Source of the DNA: an uncultured Kiritimatiellota bacterium
GTDB lineage: Bacteria; Verrucomicrobiota; Kiritimatiellia; RFP12; UBA1067
Direction: 5' to 3'
DNA: 64,000 nt
Assembly: GCA_934667425.1 (NCBI GenBank)
Contig: CAKULV010000010.1
Coordinates: forward strand, 1-64,000
Shown here: one piece after another, positions 34,535 through 44,088 of the stretch
How the letters are laid out: every line of letters begins with the position of its first letter
Position numbering within the stretch: the stretch's first letter is position 1
Position numbers and translations under genes: made by a program
Notes under the pieces: model-generated
Told to the model about the DNA's origin: nothing
Seen by the model: the letters and a program-made list of their open reading frames with translations, nothing else
Database searches by the model: none

Positions 34535-36007
34535 TCAGAGCTGAAGCGTTGCGGAGATAGGCTTCCCCGGCCGTCCGAACGCATTGTACGGAGTGACCGT
34601 GAAGCGCACTGGGCGGCGGCTGCGGGGCGAGGCAGGGACCTCCGCCCCCGAGAATACGCAGGTGACGTCGTTAGTGTCATGCCGCTCCGCCATATAGCAC
34701 TTGCCCGAATAGACCCACTTCTCGCACGCGACGCGTGTCCAGTGGTGCTTTGTGATCTCGGCTGTGACGCGGTAGTCGTAGGCGCGCGCGTGCGCCGAGT
34801 CGCTCTTCGCCGCCGGGAAGGAGACGACGTACTGGAGATTCGTGTTCCCTGCGCGATCCGGCCCCCTGCGCGTCGCAACCTCCACCTTCGCGCCCTGCGG
34901 GAAGCGGACCGGCTTCGCCTTGTCCGCGCGCGCCTCGAAGGACGACGGGCTCTCGCCGTCCTTGGGCAGGCGCACCGTCCAGTCCTCCGCCACCTTCTCG
35001 AGGAAATCTACGTTCCAGCGCTCGAAGACGATGCGGTCGCGGTAGACGTTCATCAGCAGGAACTGCCCGCCGTCCGCCGCCGGGCGTATCTTCGGCATCT
35101 GCTGCGGCGGCTCCGTCGGCACGTAGCCGTCCGCCGAGGCCCAGCCGTTCTCGTGCCCCGCGCCGGTCTGCACGCACTCGAGAGCCGGCACCTGCACGCA
35201 GGTGAACGCGCCCTGCCAGAGGCTGTACTCGCTCGTCGCGCTCTTGTGGCGGTGTCCGCAGAGGGCGACGGCGTTCGGATAGTCCTCGAGGATCGCCCGC
35301 GTCGAGCCGTCCGTCGTGGCCTCGCCCTTCGCGATGACCGTGTCCTTGATCGGCTTGTGCTGGATGTAGAAGAACGGCTTCGCGCGGTCGAAGCTGTTCG
35401 TGGCGAAGAATTCCCTCAGCCCCGGGATGTACTCGCCCCAGCGGGCTATCTTGCCCTCGTCGCAGCTCCGCCCGTGCCCGTCCTCGCGCATCGTGAAGTG
35501 CGCCATCACGAAGTCGTAGCCCTTCACCGTCTTGCGCATGATCGGCGCCCACGGCTCCTTCAGCGCCTCCTCGTAGACCCGCCCGCGCCCGTAGGTCGGG
35601 ATGTCGCGCGCCGCGATGTACTCCCGAGAATATCTCCGCGTGATGTTCGGGTTCCAGAAGTTCTCGATCTCGTGGTCGCCGTAGACGAAGACCTTCTCGA
35701 TCGGCTGTCCGTCCGAGCGGCGTCCGTCCGGGAAGGCGTCGAACCAGACCTGCCCGAAGGCGCGGAACCACGCGTGCCAGCCAAGCTCGACCATGTCGCC
35801 GCTGATGGCCACGGCGTCGGCCTTTCGCGCGTCGAAGAAGCCGTAGGCCTTGCGGAGCCGCTCGACCTGGCGGCCGCCGTTCTTCTGCTCGGGCTGGATG
35901 TGGACGTCGGACAGGAGGCCCACGACCAGCTCGGGCCTCTCGGACTTGGCGACTGCGGCCAGCGACAGCAGCGCCAGCGCGCACGACAGCGGATTTCTCG
36001 TCTTCAT
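34535..36007 (-). CDS. Exported calcineurin-like metallophosphoesterase
   Basis: A 490-residue protein with a signal peptide (MKTRNPLSCALALLSLAAVAKS). The dimetal phosphoesterase motifs are LLSDVHI, AISGDMVELG, VYGDHEIEN (normally GNHE, here GDHE) and ALCGHRHKS. A beta-rich C-terminal domain (about 310-490) follows. It probably acts in the periplasm or outside the cell on a phosphoester; the substrate is unknown. GGAGGG sits seven bases before ATG 36007. GC content and G/C-ending codons are visibly higher than in ppaC on one side and the beta-helix gene on the other. This base bias keeps long antisense frames open. The gene is likely co-transcribed with the next gene upstream, 62 bases away. 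Confidence 0.75.
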   Translation of the reverse strand: MKTRNPLSCALALLSLAAVAKSERPELVVGLLSDVHIQPEQKNGGRQVERLRKAYGFFDARKADAVAISGDMVELGWHAWFRAFGQVWFDAFPDGRRSDGQPIEKVFVYGDHEIENFWNPNITRRYSREYIAARDIPTYGRGRVYEEALKEPWAPIMRKTVKGYDFVMAHFTMREDGHGRSCDEGKIARWGEYIPGLREFFATNSFDRAKPFFYIQHKPIKDTVIAKGEATTDGSTRAILEDYPNAVALCGHRHKSATSEYSLWQGAFTCVQVPALECVQTGAGHENGWASADGYVPTEPPQQMPKIRPAADGGQFLLMNVYRDRIVFERWNVDFLEKVAEDWTVRLPKDGESPSSFEARADKAKPVRFPQGAKVEVATRRGPDRAGNTNLQYVVSFPAAKSDSAHARAYDYRVTAEITKHHWTRVACEKWVYSGKCYMAERHDTNDVTCVFSGAEVPASPRSRRPVRFTVTPYNAFGRPGKPISATLQL

Positions 36008-36069
36008 GGCATTTCCCTCCTTGATCGTCTCTGCGTCTTGCACGTCTGCGCACCCTGCCCGACACCGCG

Positions 36070-38634
36070 TCAGATCATCGGCATCCAGTCACGCGGCACG
36101 GTCGGGTTCGCCTTCTCGTGGCGAGCGTCCTCGTCCGCCGCCGCCTTGAGCGCGGGACGCCGCACCTCGTAGGCGCGGTCAAGCGCCGCGCGCGTCAGCA
36201 CCGACCGGGGCGCCACGTCCGCGCCTTCGGGCACGAGCTCGAAGACCTTCGTGCGCATCGCGCCGACATGCAGACGAATCCCCTTCTCCAGCTCCGCCGC
36301 CGACCAGAGCGACGTCTCGGCATCCTTCGCATAGAGGATGCCGTCCTCGTCGACCACGCGGAAGCGTCCATCCAGGCCGCGCGCGCGCAGGTCGAAGAAC
36401 GCCTCGCCCTTCTGCCAGAAGTTGAGCGCCGCGACGATGCGCCGCCCCTTGTGCGCGAACGCCTTGAGCTGCAGGAGCGCGGCGTTCCGGCTCTCCGGCA
36501 GGTAGCGCGTCGCGTAGGAGACGGGCGTCGCGAATTCCGCGACGGGCGTCGCCTCGACGTCCGCCGTCACGTCCTGCCCGTCCCAGACGAAGTCCTCGTA
36601 GCGCCCGGCGCGGGCGGACGCCTCGGCGTAGTGACGCCAGAAGCGCGCGTCGCATCCCCTCGGGAAGAAATAGCCCATCGTCGCCTGCCAGCGGTTGAAG
36701 AAATAGGAGTCGAGCGCGAGGGAGAACACCTCAGGCACAGTGACCCACGAGTCGCATTGGAAGCCCTGCGGATAGGCCATCAGATTCGGACAGCGCCCCT
36801 TCGCGCAAGCCTTGTCGAACTCGCGGCGAAGGTCGGCCGCGGCAAAGAACGGCGCGAGCGGCTTGTTCTTGCGGTATGCATAGGGCTTATCGGCCTCCCA
36901 CGCCGCATACGGGCCCCACGGCTCGATCCATTTGAGTTCGTCCGCGTAAGCGAAGGGACGGTACTGCGCGGCGAGATCCTCGTCCTGGCGGCACGACGAC
37001 ATGTCCGCCCATTCGACGCCCGGAATGAATCCGAAGCTCTCCGCCCCGCCGGTCATCTCCGTGACGTATCGGTCGACAAGGCGGATGATGCGCGCGTGCT
37101 CGCGCGTACGGAAGTCGCTCCAGGCCTTCCGGTGCTTCTTCACGAAGCCCTGCGGCACCGTACCCTTCGGCCAGTCCTTCGCGAGAGATTCCTCGCTCAT
37201 GCCTGAGAACGCGCGGAACGCCTCGCGGCAGCGGTCGCAGTAGCATCCGGCGTCATTGAAGTGGCACGGCTCCCAGTTGGCCCAGAGCCCGGAGGCCCCC
37301 TCAAGCTCCCTGCGCATCTTGGGCACCCAGACGCTTTTCAGCCACTCGCTGTCGCTGTAGACGGCGATCGGGCAGATGGCGCGCTTCTCGAAATCACAGT
37401 TCTCTCCGCGATTGTGGACGAAGCGGACGCCCTCGGGTATCTCCTGGTTCCAGTTGAAGTCGTAGCCGTTCGCGCAGGAGTCCGAGTTGGCGAATACATG
37501 CGGAATGCCGTTCGCGCGCGCGAGCCTGCGGCAGGCGGGGGTGTCGCCGTTGGCGATGAGTCCGCGAACGCCGCAGTCGGCCATGAAGCGGAAATGTTCG
37601 GCCCGTGCGTCGTCGCCGTTCATTTCACGGTAGTACGAGGCTGCGCCGTAGTCTACGCCGTTGAAGTAGCGTTTCGCCGCGCGCACGGGCGCGATCGGCG
37701 GCACGACGGAGAAGTCGATCCTCGGGATCGCGCAGACGTCCCGGTCGCCGCACGTCACCCGCACCGAGCCGACGCCCGACGGGCCCTCCGCCGCGTCCGC
37801 CGCCGCGCGCACTAGAATGCCGCGCGTCCCCCACGTGCAGAAGCCGCCCGTCGAATAGAGGCGCAGCCCCTTCCAGCGGAACGTCGTCACCGTCGCGCCG
37901 TCCGCGCTCATCTCCGTCTTCTTCGTCGCGAGGTCGCCGAACGACGTGTCGACGAACTCGATTCCCTTCGGCAGCGTCACCTCGACCGCGTAGCGATCCT
38001 CATCCAGCTTTGCGTCCGCCCGCTTGTTGAAGTAGAACATCAGCGCGGCGACCTGCCCGCGCGAGACGGCGAACGTGTTGCCGAACTCGTGCATCGTCGC
38101 CAGCTTCATCCGGAGCGGCGGCGGATCGGGCAGGCGCACGATCGCGAGATCCTCAAACGCGAAAGTGGCACCTTCCTTTAGGCGGATCGCGAACGTGAGC
38201 GCCGTCGCGCCCTTCGGCGCGTCGAACTCGCCGCGCCAGGGCATCCAGTCGCCGCTCGCCGTCAGCAGACTGAGCTTGACCGTGTTCGACGCGCCGACAA
38301 AGCCGATGAGGAATCCGCCGTTCGAATGCACCTCGTGGCGGTAGTCCGGCGACTGCGTCGATTTCAGGCGCATCGACAGGGCGTAGCGGGCGCCACGGTC
38401 ATCCGGGAGCGGGACCTCCGCCGTGAAGCCAATGCCGCCCGCCGTCGCGCCCTTGACGAGGTTGTCCTCCGGCGCGACCGCCGGGAATCGCCGGCGCGAG
38501 ATCGCCTCCAGGTCGAACGTCATGCCGCCCGGATCGAGCGTCGCCGCCGGAAGCCCCTTGTCATAATCGGCCGCGCATGCGGTCGCCAGCGCAAACAGCG
38601 GCAGGCACAGGGAGAATAGAGATGCGTTTGCCAT
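36070..38634 (-). CDS. Large exported TIM-barrel glycoside-hydrolase-like protein
   Basis: An 854-residue protein with a signal peptide (ending near ATACAA) and two beta-sandwich-like regions in the first 330 residues. A TIM-barrel-like domain follows, in which LWANWEPCHFNDAGCYC gives a candidate catalytic Glu beside a Cys-rich CxC..C loop (CYCDRCREAF). The end is a beta-rich domain. The WEP and CxxC features resemble GH42-like or DUF4838-type proteins, but I cannot place the family firmly. AAAGGAG lies about ten bases upstream of ATG 38634. The gene shares the high GC of the neighbouring metallophosphoesterase, hinting that both arrived together. Confidence 0.6.
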   Translation of the reverse strand: MANASLFSLCLPLFALATACAADYDKGLPAATLDPGGMTFDLEAISRRRFPAVAPEDNLVKGATAGGIGFTAEVPLPDDRGARYALSMRLKSTQSPDYRHEVHSNGGFLIGFVGASNTVKLSLLTASGDWMPWRGEFDAPKGATALTFAIRLKEGATFAFEDLAIVRLPDPPPLRMKLATMHEFGNTFAVSRGQVAALMFYFNKRADAKLDEDRYAVEVTLPKGIEFVDTSFGDLATKKTEMSADGATVTTFRWKGLRLYSTGGFCTWGTRGILVRAAADAAEGPSGVGSVRVTCGDRDVCAIPRIDFSVVPPIAPVRAAKRYFNGVDYGAASYYREMNGDDARAEHFRFMADCGVRGLIANGDTPACRRLARANGIPHVFANSDSCANGYDFNWNQEIPEGVRFVHNRGENCDFEKRAICPIAVYSDSEWLKSVWVPKMRRELEGASGLWANWEPCHFNDAGCYCDRCREAFRAFSGMSEESLAKDWPKGTVPQGFVKKHRKAWSDFRTREHARIIRLVDRYVTEMTGGAESFGFIPGVEWADMSSCRQDEDLAAQYRPFAYADELKWIEPWGPYAAWEADKPYAYRKNKPLAPFFAAADLRREFDKACAKGRCPNLMAYPQGFQCDSWVTVPEVFSLALDSYFFNRWQATMGYFFPRGCDARFWRHYAEASARAGRYEDFVWDGQDVTADVEATPVAEFATPVSYATRYLPESRNAALLQLKAFAHKGRRIVAALNFWQKGEAFFDLRARGLDGRFRVVDEDGILYAKDAETSLWSAAELEKGIRLHVGAMRTKVFELVPEGADVAPRSVLTRAALDRAYEVRRPALKAAADEDARHEKANPTVPRDWMPMI

Positions 38635-38668
38635 TGTAAGTACTCCTTTCCTTGGGTTTATCGTCGTG

Positions 38669-41600
38669 TCAGCGGATGACAACCGCCATGCCGTACGGTC
38701 TGCAAAGGACAAGGCGTCCCCTGCGAAGCATCACGACTCGATCCGGCAAGGACTCAAGGCCTTTCACCACCGGCATTGCGGAAGGCGGATTGCCGTTGTA
38801 GTCCACGAGCGTGTACCTGTCGCCCGAAGGCAACGATGCGGCATCAACGGTGAACTCTGAAGGCAGAGTGACGCCCTCCCCGGCCTTCAGCATGCCGCCC
38901 CTGAACACCACCGTTGCGCCATCCGGGATTGCGCCGTCAACGCCTATCGTCAGCGTGCCGCCCTCTACGTTGATTGCTCCGCCGAACGTGTTATGGGCAT
39001 TAAGGAATAGTTCGCCGTCTCCGCGTTTCGTCACATCCCCTGTGCCGGAACCGTTGTCCGCAAGCGTCACGTTCAATGGTATGTTCGTCGTCGGCCCGCC
39101 GCAGAACAAATATGCCGCGGCCCGCGTGTATCCCTGGCCCGGCGATGTCACCGTCACGCCGGTGATTTGTTCACCAATCGAATCGAATTCCGCCATTGCG
39201 ACAGCGCCCACGCCATCGCCCTCTATGACGACGGACGGCGCCGCCACATATCCACTGCGCGGAGCTGACGGCAATTCAATTGAAGCGATGCCGCCGCCGA
39301 CGGGCCTCCTTAGCGGCGTCGATATCGTGCTCGACACCCCGGATGGGACGTCAAACACGGCGCCCCCGGAATATACGGTCGCCTCCACCGCCTCGTTGCC
39401 GGCTCCAAGCAGCTCGCCGGCGGAGATGGCGGAGATTCCGCCGCCATTGAACGAGACCGACGCCGTCGTCGTCTCGTGGATTTCGTAATGCTTCCACATC
39501 GAGGTCTTTTCCGCCTTCTTCACATATGGAGTATGCAGCATTGCGCCGCCAGTGAACGCTACCGTCCCTGTGGAGCAGGCCGTGTCGCACATCACCAATC
39601 CGTTGGAGAACACCGGCGTCACGCCGCACTCAAAGCTTATCCGTGCCGTTCCGTTGGACAGGTCCGCTACCGAACCGCGCGAGCGCGACGAATATACGGT
39701 CTGGTCAACCGTAAACCGCCCGCCGACAAGACGCATGTCCGCCACGCCGTGATAGCCGATCATCAGCGCCTCCAGATCTACGTCGCCGCCCTTTTGCATG
39801 AAATGCGCGCGAGCGCTGGTGTTCGCAGTGCTGCCCATCTGGAATGACGAGTCCCCCCTGCATTTCACGGTGCCGCCGCGCACCTCCATGTACGCGAGAG
39901 AATCTCGCGCCTCGCCAAAGCGTATGCAATGCTTCGGATTGGATCTTACTATGCTCGACAGCTCCCCTCCTCTCATGATGAAGCTCGCGATCTGACCGGC
40001 CCCGCTATCTTCCGTGAGTGCCATCCACAGTCCGTTGGAGATGGCCCCGCTAGGCAAGAGCGTAAGCACTCCGCTGCTGTTCTTCGTCAATCCGCCTACA
40101 TAGAAAGGCCTTATGTCCGTGTCCGGCAAGTCATCTGCGTCAACCACCGTTCCTGCGCCAACAGTTATGTGCGCAGGGTATTGGAATGCTCCCATGGGAC
40201 TCGCGATCTGCGTGTATGACCCGCAAAGCCTTACGCGCCCAAGATTCAGGAACTCTACGCCTACGTTGGAGAAATATGTCACGCCAAGCGTCACGGAATT
40301 CTCCGCAGGATCCTTTGCCGAATATACGATCTCGGGCCGCTCCCCCACCGAATAGTCTGAGCGGAATCCCCGGAATTGCGTGCCGGCCGACGGATATCCG
40401 CCGCGTATGACGGCGCGACCGCCGCCAAGCGTAAGGAACGACATCGACGAGAAGTCGTTGAAGATTCCGCCGGCCGGCGTCTTGTCGTTGAAATTGCAGT
40501 CTATCGCGAATTCATCGCCCTCATCGACGTATGTGCCTATGCCCCAGTTGCGATCGGCTTCCCCATCGTAGCGGAACATCTTGATGAGAGCCCATAACTC
40601 TTCACCAGTCCAGCCGTTGCGGGTTTCGGTTTTCGACGCAAAGCATATCGCCTTGCGCTCACCGAGATTTGCGACCTTCAGCCGGCTGACATCCCCTCCT
40701 GGCACAGAATCCTTGTCCATCATCAGCAGCAGCCCGGTTATCAGCTCCGTTATGCCGTCGTAGGTGGCCGGCCCGGAAAGGCAGACCACGCCGTTGACGT
40801 TGTTTCCGGCGGCGACCACCTTGCCGGATCCGGCGATGCCGCCGCTTACGGAAAGCGTGCAGTTTTTCGCCGCGCCCAGGCGCAGGACATTCAGGAAGCT
40901 GACGGGGCCGCGCCACTCGGCACTTTCGGCGACCGCGACAAGGGCGTCATAGACGCCGGTCGAATCCTGCACCCCGAGCGGGCAATCGTAGACGGTCTGC
41001 CCGTCGGGTGGATTGCTGCCGTAGATGAACAGCTGGGCGTCATTCGTCAGCTCCACGGACACCTCGGCCCCATCCGCAAGCGGCATTGGACGCAGGTAGT
41101 TGGGCCTGTTCACGCCGCCGCCCGCAAACACAAGCGTTCCTGAGCTGACGAGCCGATCCGCCGTCGCGCCGTTGGCCTCGAAGGAAAACCCGTTCGAGAC
41201 CGTCAGCGCATGGCCATTGAGGTCGATCGTCCCACCGCCCGCGCAATATGCGTTCTGCGCGCCGCGGGCAATCAGCGCATCGTCCGAAAGGCGGATGTTC
41301 CACGAGCACGGATAGAACGCCTTGTACACGTCGTCTGACCGGTAGCCAAGCAGCAGTGCGCCCTGCCCATCCACGCCGCTGCCGGCTATGTCTATCCTCG
41401 TTCCGCCGAAGTAGCCGTTGTGGTCAATGTGCATGTACACGTCAGTCCTGACGGTCGCGCCGACCTCGACGACCACCCGTGCGGCGCCCGCCTTGCCAAG
41501 CGGCGTGTTCCCCGCCTTGTCGCCCTTGTATGCGATCTCCCATATGCCTTCGGAAACGCGAAGCGTCCCGGTGAAAGACCCGATCGTTTCGTTGCCGGCA

Positions 41601-41794
41601 TCCGTCACCCTGAGCTTGCCGCAGCCGACCTTCTTGATTTCCGTGTAGTTTCCGGATTTTATCGCCTCCACCTGCTCGGCCGTGAAGTCCGTCTGGTCGC
41701 CTTGGACGTCAAGCGTGTACACCCGGACATCATCAGCCAACGCAAGGAAACCGCTTGCGACTATGGCGAGACTCACATTTTTTCTTGCGAACAT
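38669..41794 (-). CDS. Giant surface protein with autotransporter-type beta-helix (PATR-like) repeats
   Basis: A 1041-residue protein with a signal peptide (MFARKNVSLAIVASGFLALA) and long stretches of short Gly-rich strands. Examples are GGAINVEGGTLTIGVDGAIP, SGTLVFAGGGV and GRLRVSEG-like turns, typical of passenger-associated (PATR) beta-helices. No autotransporter barrel, LPxTG, PEP-CTERM or type IX domain is present. It ends in RLVLCRPYGMAVVIR, a pattern shared with the other giant surface protein at 59344. GGAGG five bases before ATG 41794 fixes the start. It is probably exported and surface-attached; ligand unknown. Confidence 0.75.
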   Translation of the reverse strand: MFARKNVSLAIVASGFLALADDVRVYTLDVQGDQTDFTAEQVEAIKSGNYTEIKKVGCGKLRVTDAGNETIGSFTGTLRVSEGIWEIAYKGDKAGNTPLGKAGAARVVVEVGATVRTDVYMHIDHNGYFGGTRIDIAGSGVDGQGALLLGYRSDDVYKAFYPCSWNIRLSDDALIARGAQNAYCAGGGTIDLNGHALTVSNGFSFEANGATADRLVSSGTLVFAGGGVNRPNYLRPMPLADGAEVSVELTNDAQLFIYGSNPPDGQTVYDCPLGVQDSTGVYDALVAVAESAEWRGPVSFLNVLRLGAAKNCTLSVSGGIAGSGKVVAAGNNVNGVVCLSGPATYDGITELITGLLLMMDKDSVPGGDVSRLKVANLGERKAICFASKTETRNGWTGEELWALIKMFRYDGEADRNWGIGTYVDEGDEFAIDCNFNDKTPAGGIFNDFSSMSFLTLGGGRAVIRGGYPSAGTQFRGFRSDYSVGERPEIVYSAKDPAENSVTLGVTYFSNVGVEFLNLGRVRLCGSYTQIASPMGAFQYPAHITVGAGTVVDADDLPDTDIRPFYVGGLTKNSSGVLTLLPSGAISNGLWMALTEDSGAGQIASFIMRGGELSSIVRSNPKHCIRFGEARDSLAYMEVRGGTVKCRGDSSFQMGSTANTSARAHFMQKGGDVDLEALMIGYHGVADMRLVGGRFTVDQTVYSSRSRGSVADLSNGTARISFECGVTPVFSNGLVMCDTACSTGTVAFTGGAMLHTPYVKKAEKTSMWKHYEIHETTTASVSFNGGGISAISAGELLGAGNEAVEATVYSGGAVFDVPSGVSSTISTPLRRPVGGGIASIELPSAPRSGYVAAPSVVIEGDGVGAVAMAEFDSIGEQITGVTVTSPGQGYTRAAAYLFCGGPTTNIPLNVTLADNGSGTGDVTKRGDGELFLNAHNTFGGAINVEGGTLTIGVDGAIPDGATVVFRGGMLKAGEGVTLPSEFTVDAASLPSGDRYTLVDYNGNPPSAMPVVKGLESLPDRVVMLRRGRLVLCRPYGMAVVIR

Positions 41795-41864
41795 GCTTAC
41801 CTCCAATTTGATGTGAACTGGTTATGCAGTTGATGTGGTTTTCCCGACAACGGAACATGACGAC

Positions 41865-41894
41865 ATTTTATCCAAACATTTTAGACTGTAACAA
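41865..41894 (-). promoter_or_regulatory. Possible promoter of the beta-helix gene
   Basis: Minus strand TTGTTA (41894-41889), 18 bases, TAAAAT (41870-41865), in an AT-rich 134-base gap. The leader would be about 65 bases. Both hexamers deviate from consensus. Confidence 0.4.
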
Positions 41895-41928
41895 ATGATG
41901 TAAAGCTAATCTTTAAAGCCATCTGATA

Positions 41929-43071
41929 TCAAATTTTCAAGTATATCTTATGTTTGTGTAGCAGGTAAAGGAATGTCCAGCAGATCGCGATGTATCCAAC
42001 GTTCACAACGACGCTTGACCAGCCAGACGGCACCAGAGAACCCACCCACCCGAACAGGAACGAACTTGCCGAACGGAAACCGATGACACGCTGAACGAGA
42101 TAGATCGTAAGCGCATTTAATCCGATGACGCGGAAGAAGAGCGTTCGACGCCACCACCCCTTCACATCAATGAGGAAATAGCAGGCCGTGAAGAGCGCAA
42201 GCGAACAGGCCGCCGCGACAAGCGTGAACGATGTAGACCATAGTATCTTGTTGAGAGGCACAGACCACGAGCCGCAACCATAGGCGGCAAACAGACCGAC
42301 CGCGGACATGCCGAGTGCCGCAGCAGCCATCGTCGCCGACTTGCGTTCGCCCGAAGCCGACGAATTCCGTACGTATTCGCCAGTGAAGATGCCGAAAAGC
42401 GCCGTTGAAATCGCCGGGATGGTTGAAAGAACACCTTGGTACGTGATGACTCCTGGAACGGTCAATTTGCCGGGCAGTAGCATCCTGTCGATCCACCCGG
42501 AAAAACAGCCCTCCATCGACAGCGGCGATGCGCCAGGACGATCCGGCGCCGACAGGAATACGCAGACGGCCCAGTAGCCTGTGAGAATCAATATGGCAAC
42601 CATCAGTCGCATCCGCACACCACAAAAGACCGTCAGCAGCGCAGCCGCACCCCAGGCTATGCCAATGCGAGCCAGCACCGATCCCCAGACGACATTCATC
42701 AGGCCATCCTTCAGAGCCCCATTGTACACGAAGCCGAGCAGAGAAAGCACAATGGCGCGCCTGAAAATTTTCACGACAATAGCCGAAGTTCCCAACCCGC
42801 GTTCACGTTGCTTCGCGAGCGAGAACGGAAAGGATATCCCAGCAATGAAGATGAATGTCGGAAAGACCAAGTCTATGAAATGGAATCCATGCCAGTCCGG
42901 ATGCTCCATTTGGCGGGCGATCGCCGTCTCGGCTCCATATCCGAATGCGCCGCAAAGCGAGACGACAAGTGACGAAAGCCCCATGATCCAGAGCATGTCA
43001 AATCCACGAGCGACATCGAGTGAAGCCAGCCTTGCGCCATTTCCCTGTGAGTTCATGTCCATTTCAGCCAT
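41929..43071 (-). CDS. DUF5009/HGSNAT-like membrane acyltransferase
   Basis: A 380-residue polytopic membrane protein with about ten hydrophobic helices. It starts ARLASLDVARGFDMLWIMG and contains HFIDLVFPTFIFIAGISFPFS, the signature of the DUF5009 / heparan-alpha-glucosaminide N-acetyltransferase (NagX) group. Members are thought to move acyl groups to sugars across the membrane. AAAGGAGA lies immediately before ATG 43071; the in-frame ATG at 43062 has better spacing. It starts 12 bases after the PIG-L deacetylase gene, so a sugar acetylation-deacetylation pair is plausible, though unproven. Confidence 0.8.
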   Translation of the reverse strand: MAEMDMNSQGNGARLASLDVARGFDMLWIMGLSSLVVSLCGAFGYGAETAIARQMEHPDWHGFHFIDLVFPTFIFIAGISFPFSLAKQRERGLGTSAIVVKIFRRAIVLSLLGFVYNGALKDGLMNVVWGSVLARIGIAWGAAALLTVFCGVRMRLMVAILILTGYWAVCVFLSAPDRPGASPLSMEGCFSGWIDRMLLPGKLTVPGVITYQGVLSTIPAISTALFGIFTGEYVRNSSASGERKSATMAAAALGMSAVGLFAAYGCGSWSVPLNKILWSTSFTLVAAACSLALFTACYFLIDVKGWWRRTLFFRVIGLNALTIYLVQRVIGFRSASSFLFGWVGSLVPSGWSSVVVNVGYIAICWTFLYLLHKHKIYLKI

Positions 43072-43083
43072 TCTCCTTTTACC

Positions 43084-43872
43084 CTATCGGCGAGACGGCA
43101 GGTCGTCCAGCACACCGCACCCGTTCTTGATGGATCCCTCGTAAACGGCGAATGCCTCTGCCATCCATAATCCAACGCGACGTCCACGGAAAATATCGTC
43201 CGCTGTCTTGCGGGCGATTATGTCGGGTGCATTCTGACAGACGTAGCACGCCATCAGCCTTTTCTTCGTCTCGCGCACAGACTCTACGTTCACATAGTGG
43301 GTGGGACGGAACGAACGAGTTTGGTTGGTTTGCTCGAAAAAGTATATCTCTGGACTCTGATTAGACAGGTAGAGCGCATGCATCGCCGATGCCGATGACA
43401 TCATGTGGTCTGGATTGATGTCGCACGGCCAGTGCAGGAACACGGCTCGCGGTTTCCACTGCTCGAACAGAGATACAAGCTCCCTTGTCGCCTTCTCGTA
43501 AGCCGCCAAGTCTTGTCCCCTATAGTTGACGCAACTAAGGAAGATTGGCTCGGTGTTTAGGAACTTGCAGGCTGCGCGTTCTTCCGCAACGCGTAGCCTT
43601 CCCGTAGAGCCGTCACGATAGCCCTTCTCGTCTATTCCATTCTCGCCACGAGTGTAGTCAACGACCTTTACGTCGTATTTCTGCGAAAGCAGGAGTGCCG
43701 TCCCAGATGGTTGCGCAAGATCGTCTGGATGCGCCACCACGAACACGACCTTCTCCCGTTCCGCCGCAAACGTCAACATAGACACAAACAGGCACATGCC
43801 TAATGCGGCAAGTCTGCGGAACGGATTCTTCCCCGCACACGTCTTTCCCGTAAAAGCTACATTCGTCATCAT
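43084..43872 (-). CDS. Exported PIG-L family deacetylase
   Basis: A 262-residue LmbE/PIG-L type zinc deacetylase with a signal peptide (hydrophobic core ALGMCLFVSMLTFAA). The zinc motif reads AHPDDLA where most members have AHPDDE; the second half, CDINPDHMM, supplies the other histidine. Such enzymes remove N-acetyl groups from sugars such as GlcNAc conjugates. The changed residue after HPDD is worth noting because the Glu position is strongly conserved. AAGGA is six bases upstream of ATG 43872. It is followed by the DUF5009 gene. Confidence 0.8.
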   Translation of the reverse strand: MMTNVAFTGKTCAGKNPFRRLAALGMCLFVSMLTFAAEREKVVFVVAHPDDLAQPSGTALLLSQKYDVKVVDYTRGENGIDEKGYRDGSTGRLRVAEERAACKFLNTEPIFLSCVNYRGQDLAAYEKATRELVSLFEQWKPRAVFLHWPCDINPDHMMSSASAMHALYLSNQSPEIYFFEQTNQTRSFRPTHYVNVESVRETKKRLMACYVCQNAPDIIARKTADDIFRGRRVGLWMAEAFAVYEGSIKNGCGVLDDLPSRR

Positions 43873-43994
43873 TTGGAGTCCTTATCTACGCAGCTCCAAG
43901 CTACCCACTACCATTGCCTATAACTTCTTCAAACGTGACTCATAGTATCACAATCCGATTTCCGAATCAACATCAATATTCAGTTATTTGCAAT

Positions 43995-44027
43995 AAATTG
44001 CCCCCCCCCCCCCGTTTTTGGCAATTT
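43995..44027. repeat. C13 homopolymer inside an inverted repeat
   Basis: AAATTGCC (43995-44002) pairs with GGCAATTT (44020-44027); the left arm runs into a 13-base C tract (44001-44013). It lies 62-94 bases downstream of the HAD gene stop on the minus strand, in the 216-base gap before the PIG-L gene, and may be part of a transcript end. Long poly-C/G runs vary in length easily and are also error-prone in sequencing. The rest of the gap is AT-rich with no gene visible. Confidence 0.6.
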
Positions 44028-44088
44028 TCAAGCCAACGTCAATGCGATTCAGGATGTGTATCGACATGTTCCCGGAGGACGAAGTAAA

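Noticed and set aside
34529..37206. Long plus-strand frames (547 and 362 codons) opposite the metallophosphoesterase and TIM-barrel genes
   Set aside because: Composition is Arg/Val/Ala-rich with no motif; they result from the high third-position GC of the minus-strand genes, which have signal peptides and catalytic motifs.
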